Part shown: one piece after another, positions 4,814-7,814 of the stretch
Layout: each line of letters starts with the position of its first letter
How positions within the stretch are numbered: position 1 is the stretch's first letter
Source: Pseudomonadota bacterium
GTDB taxonomy: Bacteria; Pseudomonadota; Gammaproteobacteria; Pseudomonadales; Pseudohongiellaceae
Direction of reading: 5' to 3'
DNA: 7,814 nt
Assembly: GCA_022563075.1 (NCBI GenBank)
Contig: JADFOC010000111.1
Location: 1-7,814, forward strand
Translations under genes and position numbers: made by a program
Notes under the pieces: model-generated
The model's input: the letters and a program-made list of their open reading frames with translations, nothing else
Told to the model about the DNA's origin: nothing
Database searches by the model: none

Positions 4814-6328
4814 ATGTTCTCATGGCAAACAGCGATCATCATCAGCCACCGCTATTTGGGGATTGCCATCAGCCTGGTGTTTATTCTTTGGTTCGCTTCC
4901 GGCGTCGTAATAATTTATACCGGTGGCATGCCATCACTGACTGAAGCCGAGCGTCTGCAGCATCAGCCTGATCTTGACTTGACCCAGATTCGGCTCACGC
5001 CACGGCAGGCACAACTTGTCAGCAGATCGGAATCCAACCCCAAACTGTTAATGATCATGGGTCGGCCTGCCTATCAGTTTGCGGGCAGACAACTAAGAAC
5101 CGTGTTTGCCGATGATGGAACAGTCCTCAGTAGTGACATGATTAGTTCTCGTCAGATAGCCGCTGATTTCTTGGCTACCAATGTCAATTTAGTCGAAAGG
5201 GTAGGTCGTATCGAAGAAGTCGATCAATGGACGATTGGTTTGCGAGGCCAACTGCCATTAGAAAAATTCAGTGCGGGAGATAAAGATGGCACCGAAATTT
5301 ACGTATCACCGGAAAGGGGGCAGGTGGTACTTTCCACCACAAAGAATGACAGAATACTCGCGTGGCTGGGAGCGATTCCACATTGGCTGTATTTTGTAGA
5401 TCTGAGAAAACGTACGGGTCTATGGACGGACACGGTAATCTGGTTGGCGAGCCTGGGTACGCTGTTGGCTACGTTCGGTCTGATCTTATTGTTTACTCAA
5501 TGGCGAAGCGTAAGGCCTTTTCGTTTCAGCAAGGCGATTCCCTATCAGGGCTTGATGCGCTGGCACTATCTCTGTGGAATGCTGTTTGGACTAATCACAC
5601 TAACCTGGGTTTTCAGTGGTTTGTTATCGATGGAGCCTTATGCCTGGACCACGGCGCGTGGCCTGGCAATTTCTCGTGAGGTGTTTGCCGGTGGGGACAT
5701 CGAACTGCAGGCATTTGCGCAGCTGAATAACGCTCAAGCGCAGCGACAACTACAGCGACTGGCCGATGGTCAGGACATCAAAGAGATCGAATTCAAGCGG
5801 ATACAGGGCGATCATTATTACCAGGTGACTATCGGTTCCAGTGATTCACATTGGGGCTTTGAGAATATTCTAGTCAGTGCCGAAGCGCTGCAACTCCGTC
5901 GTGACTTATTCCCGACAGACTACATGACCAGCCACTTACAAGCGGCCGTGTCTAATTTTGAATTGGTGTTCTCCGATGTGCTGGATGAATATGACAATTA
6001 CTATTATTCCCGGCCCACCGCCGCCGGTCCGGTTGCACCACTGCCTTTGCTTAGAGTTACATTCAATGATCCTGCCGCAACCCGGTACTACGTCGACCTT
6101 AAAACCAGCGAGCTGGTGTATCAGAGTCATCGCTTGGGGCGTCTTAAGCGCTGGCTCTATAATGGTTTGCACAGTCTCGATTTTGGCTTCTGGTATGCGC
6201 GCCGCCCGCTGTGGGATATTGTGGTGATAGTGCTGCTGTTGGGCGGTCTGATGCTCTGCAGTATCGGCTGTTATCTCGGGATCAGACGATTGCTAAAAAA
6301 CAGTAAACAATTGTTGGGGAGAAGTTGA
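4814..6328 (+). CDS. PepSY-associated TM (PepSY-TM) protein, probable membrane iron/redox protein
   Basis: A 504-residue inner-membrane protein of the PepSY-TM family. Four membrane helices are seen (about 10-35, 205-227, 251-272, 466-488), with large periplasmic stretches at 40-190 and 275-440, where PepSY-like folds sit. Histidines occur at the expected membrane-edge spots: SHRYLG (H12), AIPHWLYF (H190), MRWHYLCG (H251) and GLHSLDFGF (H453). Related proteins such as FpvG, FoxB and PiuB are tied to reduction of ferric siderophores at the inner membrane, and paired histidines in this fold are thought to bind haem; both are inferred here from family knowledge. The ATG at 4814 has AGG 10 bases upstream, and the gap to the FetB-like gene is 6 bases, so they are almost certainly co-transcribed. 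The stop TGA (6326-6328) abuts the start of an ABC-ATPase relic. No downstream operon gene follows. Confidence 0.88.
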   Translation: MFSWQTAIIISHRYLGIAISLVFILWFASGVVIIYTGGMPSLTEAERLQHQPDLDLTQIRLTPRQAQLVSRSESNPKLLMIMGRPAYQFAGRQLRTVFADDGTVLSSDMISSRQIAADFLATNVNLVERVGRIEEVDQWTIGLRGQLPLEKFSAGDKDGTEIYVSPERGQVVLSTTKNDRILAWLGAIPHWLYFVDLRKRTGLWTDTVIWLASLGTLLATFGLILLFTQWRSVRPFRFSKAIPYQGLMRWHYLCGMLFGLITLTWVFSGLLSMEPYAWTTARGLAISREVFAGGDIELQAFAQLNNAQAQRQLQRLADGQDIKEIEFKRIQGDHYYQVTIGSSDSHWGFENILVSAEALQLRRDLFPTDYMTSHLQAAVSNFELVFSDVLDEYDNYYYSRPTAAGPVAPLPLLRVTFNDPAATRYYVDLKTSELVYQSHRLGRLKRWLYNGLHSLDFGFWYARRPLWDIVVIVLLLGGLMLCSIGCYLGIRRLLKNSKQLLGRS

Positions 6329-6512
6329 AGGAATCGATGGGCCTAAGCCTATTGTCTATCGCCCACCACCTGTGGATGGTGCGCTACCTCGGTGACCGCA
6401 TGGTGGTCATGTGTCTCGCCTCGCTGGTGGAAATCGGCAAAGCTGACGAGGTGTATTTCGACCCCAGGCATCCGTGCACAGATGTGCTCATAGGCTCTAA
6501 ACCGGAGCTAGA
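6325..6512 (+). pseudogene. Relic of oligopeptide/dipeptide-type ABC ATPase (OppD/DppF-like C-terminal fragment)
   Basis: About 62 codons from 6325 read as the stretch of an Opp/Dpp-family ATPase just after Walker B. LKESMGLSLLSIAHHLWMV corresponds to the usual LxxELGLTxLFISHDLxVV, with the switch histidine kept and the following Asp replaced by His. VRYLGDRMVVMCLASLVEIG matches VRYxADRxxVMYLGRIVExG, and DPRHPCTDVLIGSKPEL matches the oligo-HPY signature NPxHPYTxALLSAxPxL. Walker A, signature and Walker B are absent, because the upstream DNA is the PepSY gene. The end is also missing: the frame has no stop before it enters the opposite-strand synthetase gene at 6513. Substitutions such as GR to AS and Y to C suggest decay. 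The frame is still open, so the relic is either recent or simply short. It is not FetA-type, which lacks the HPY extension, so it is not the missing partner of the permease. Confidence 0.7.
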
Positions 6513-7814
6513 TCACTCGCTGTGTTCGAGTTCCCGAACCATATTGGTCAATGTGCGAATATCAGTTTTACCGGTGCCCATGCGCGGAAACTCGGGAACG
6601 ATGACATACTTCTTCGGTAGCGCTAAATTAGGGATTTCATCGGACAGGCGCTTACTCACTGCCTGTTGGTCAATTGCCTGGTTGGTGACCGCAATAATCC
6701 TGGAGCCACGCTTGGCATCGGGTAATTCCACGGCGCAACATTCCACCTCTTCAGGGGTGACCGCATTGAGGCTCTCCTCCACCATCACCAGTGAAATCAT
6801 CTCGCCGCCAATCTTGACGAAGCGCTTTAGCCGACCCTTGTGCCAGAGATAACCGTCCGCATCGAGATAGCCAAGATCCCCGGTGTCATACCATCCAGAC
6901 TTGAGGCGCAGCGATGACTCCTCCACATCATTGAGGTAACCCTCCATCACACCATCCCCCTTCACCAGAATCTTGCCAGTTTCACCGATGGTGCAGGCTT
7001 CACCTGTTTCATAGTGCTCGATCTTGACTTCGGTGCCAGGAATGGGGATACCGATACTGCCGGGTCTGTTGGCATCACGCGGATTCACCGAAATCACCGG
7101 CGAGGTCTCGGTGGCACCATAGCCCTCGAAGATCTCCATGCCGTGTTTTTCCCGATACAGTGCGCGCAGGGTGTCGGGGCATTTGTCGGCACCAGACACG
7201 ATCAGTTTGATACTCTCGAAATCCCCAGGCCTGGACTGCTTCACATAGCCCTCGAGAAACAGCGGGGTTCCGACCAGTAATTCGGGCTTGTCCCGTTTGA
7301 TGATGTTGGCGATGGTTTTAAATTCCAATGGATTGGCATAGGTAATCGATGTCATGCCGAGACACAGAGGCGTCCATAGATTAATGGTTAGCCCAAAGAC
7401 ATGAAAATAAGGCAGTACCGACAACAAATTGTCCATGCCATGAATATCCATCATCTCAGAAAAAGACTCGATATTAGACAGCACATTCCTCTGGGTTAAT
7501 TGCACGACCTTAGGCTCTTTTTCACTGCCGCTGGTGAACAAGATGACTGCCGGTCGACCCAGATCGACGGCGCCGGTCAGGCGCTTGAGCAGCGCAGAGG
7601 GCAACTTGGATTTTACCAAGGCTAGCGCCTTCTCAACTGTGCCAAGACTAGCCATGATGTCTTCGATGAAGATCATCCCTGGTAGTTGCGCACATCCAAT
7701 TTTTTCCAGCAGAGCTTTGGTCGTGATGATTACCTTAAAATCACATTGCTGCTGAGCGTAGCGGCAGTTCTTTTCTTCAGCCATTGAATAGTTGATCATG
7801 ACAGGCGTCAGGCC
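6513..7814 (-). CDS. Aas-type AMP-binding acyl-ACP/acyl-CoA synthetase (C-terminal 433 residues; 5' end outside window)
   Basis: An ANL-superfamily enzyme that would activate a fatty acid with ATP and pass it to ACP or CoA. It resembles the AMP-binding half of E. coli Aas, which re-acylates lysophospholipids, along most of its length. Counting from Met at 7799: phosphate loop TSGSEKEPK at 89-97, PYFHVFGLT at 130-138, EGYGATETSP at 225-234, WYDTGDLGYLDADG at 303-316, hinge GRLKRFVKIGGE at 322-333, and catalytic Lys K411 in GTGKTD. All core residues are kept. The frame is open through the window edge (GLTPV precedes that Met), so the Met is internal and the true start lies further right. Whether an acyltransferase domain is fused upstream, as in Aas, cannot be seen. 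The phosphate loop lacks two usual glycines. The end VRELEHSE then TGA looks natural. It converges on the iron-type operon with the ABC relic between. Confidence 0.9.
   Translation of the reverse strand, partial: GLTPVMINYSMAEEKNCRYAQQQCDFKVIITTKALLEKIGCAQLPGMIFIEDIMASLGTVEKALALVKSKLPSALLKRLTGAVDLGRPAVILFTSGSEKEPKVVQLTQRNVLSNIESFSEMMDIHGMDNLLSVLPYFHVFGLTINLWTPLCLGMTSITYANPLEFKTIANIIKRDKPELLVGTPLFLEGYVKQSRPGDFESIKLIVSGADKCPDTLRALYREKHGMEIFEGYGATETSPVISVNPRDANRPGSIGIPIPGTEVKIEHYETGEACTIGETGKILVKGDGVMEGYLNDVEESSLRLKSGWYDTGDLGYLDADGYLWHKGRLKRFVKIGGEMISLVMVEESLNAVTPEEVECCAVELPDAKRGSRIIAVTNQAIDQQAVSKRLSDEIPNLALPKKYVIVPEFPRMGTGKTDIRTLTNMVRELEHSE

Noticed and set aside
6513..6852. Plus-strand open frame continuing past the ABC relic
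   Set aside because: Past 6512 it is antisense to the well-conserved synthetase gene and loses all resemblance to ABC ATPases, so only 6325-6512 is kept.
1..7814. CRISPR arrays, tRNA/rRNA genes, IS elements, integrases, toxin-antitoxin pairs
   Set aside because: No regularly spaced repeats, cloverleaf-like sequences, transposase or integrase motifs were found; the two small minus-strand genes show no toxin or antitoxin signature.

Overview
The window reads as chromosome of a free-living, probably marine-type gammaproteobacterium. This is inferred from the families present: a MotB/OmpA-type peptidoglycan-binding domain followed by a PilZ-like protein, a MAPEG protein, a FetB-like permease, a PepSY-TM protein, and an Aas-type acyl-ACP/acyl-CoA synthetase close to the E. 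coli Aas AMP-binding half. No phage, plasmid, IS, CRISPR, tRNA or rRNA signal was seen.

Layout. (1) 1-1039, plus strand: the 3' end of an OmpA/MotB-like gene, then a gene for a c-di-GMP-type PilZ-like protein, which suggests a motility or envelope locus extending off the left edge. (2) 1040-1255: an intergenic stretch of about 215 bases with a candidate extended -10 promoter. (3) 1256-2092, plus: a membrane-anchored alpha/beta hydrolase. It converges on a small minus-strand gene (2089-2370) so tightly that the four bases CTAA supply both stop codons. A second small minus-strand gene (2467-2667) lies behind it, with a possible hairpin/T-tract in the gap. (4) 2797-3633, plus: an uncharacterised protein with two membrane helices, a coiled coil and a soluble domain. 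(5) 3680-6328, plus: a compact three-gene unit of MAPEG protein, FetB-like permease and PepSY-TM protein, with gaps of 30 and 6 bases. It is preceded by a perfect TATAAT and an AT-rich inverted repeat that partly resembles a Fur box. (6) 6325-6512: a relic of the C-terminal end of an oligopeptide/dipeptide-type ABC ATPase, starting at the PepSY stop codon and lost at both ends. (7) 6513-7814, minus: the C-terminal 433 residues of an AMP-forming synthetase continuing off the right edge.

How the genes may work together. The clearest functional group is MAPEG/FetB/PepSY-TM. FetB relatives move iron out of the cytoplasm, and PepSY-TM proteins are linked to inner-membrane reduction of iron chelates, so an iron or redox homeostasis unit is a reasonable inference. 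It is unusual in lacking any FetA-type ATPase within the window and in having a shortened cytoplasmic loop in the permease. No stretch longer than 300 bases is without a gene. I do not see a clearly new defence or mobile system; the best leads are the orphan permease unit, the ABC relic, the PilZ-like protein with a helical spacer, and the unknown two-helix membrane protein.
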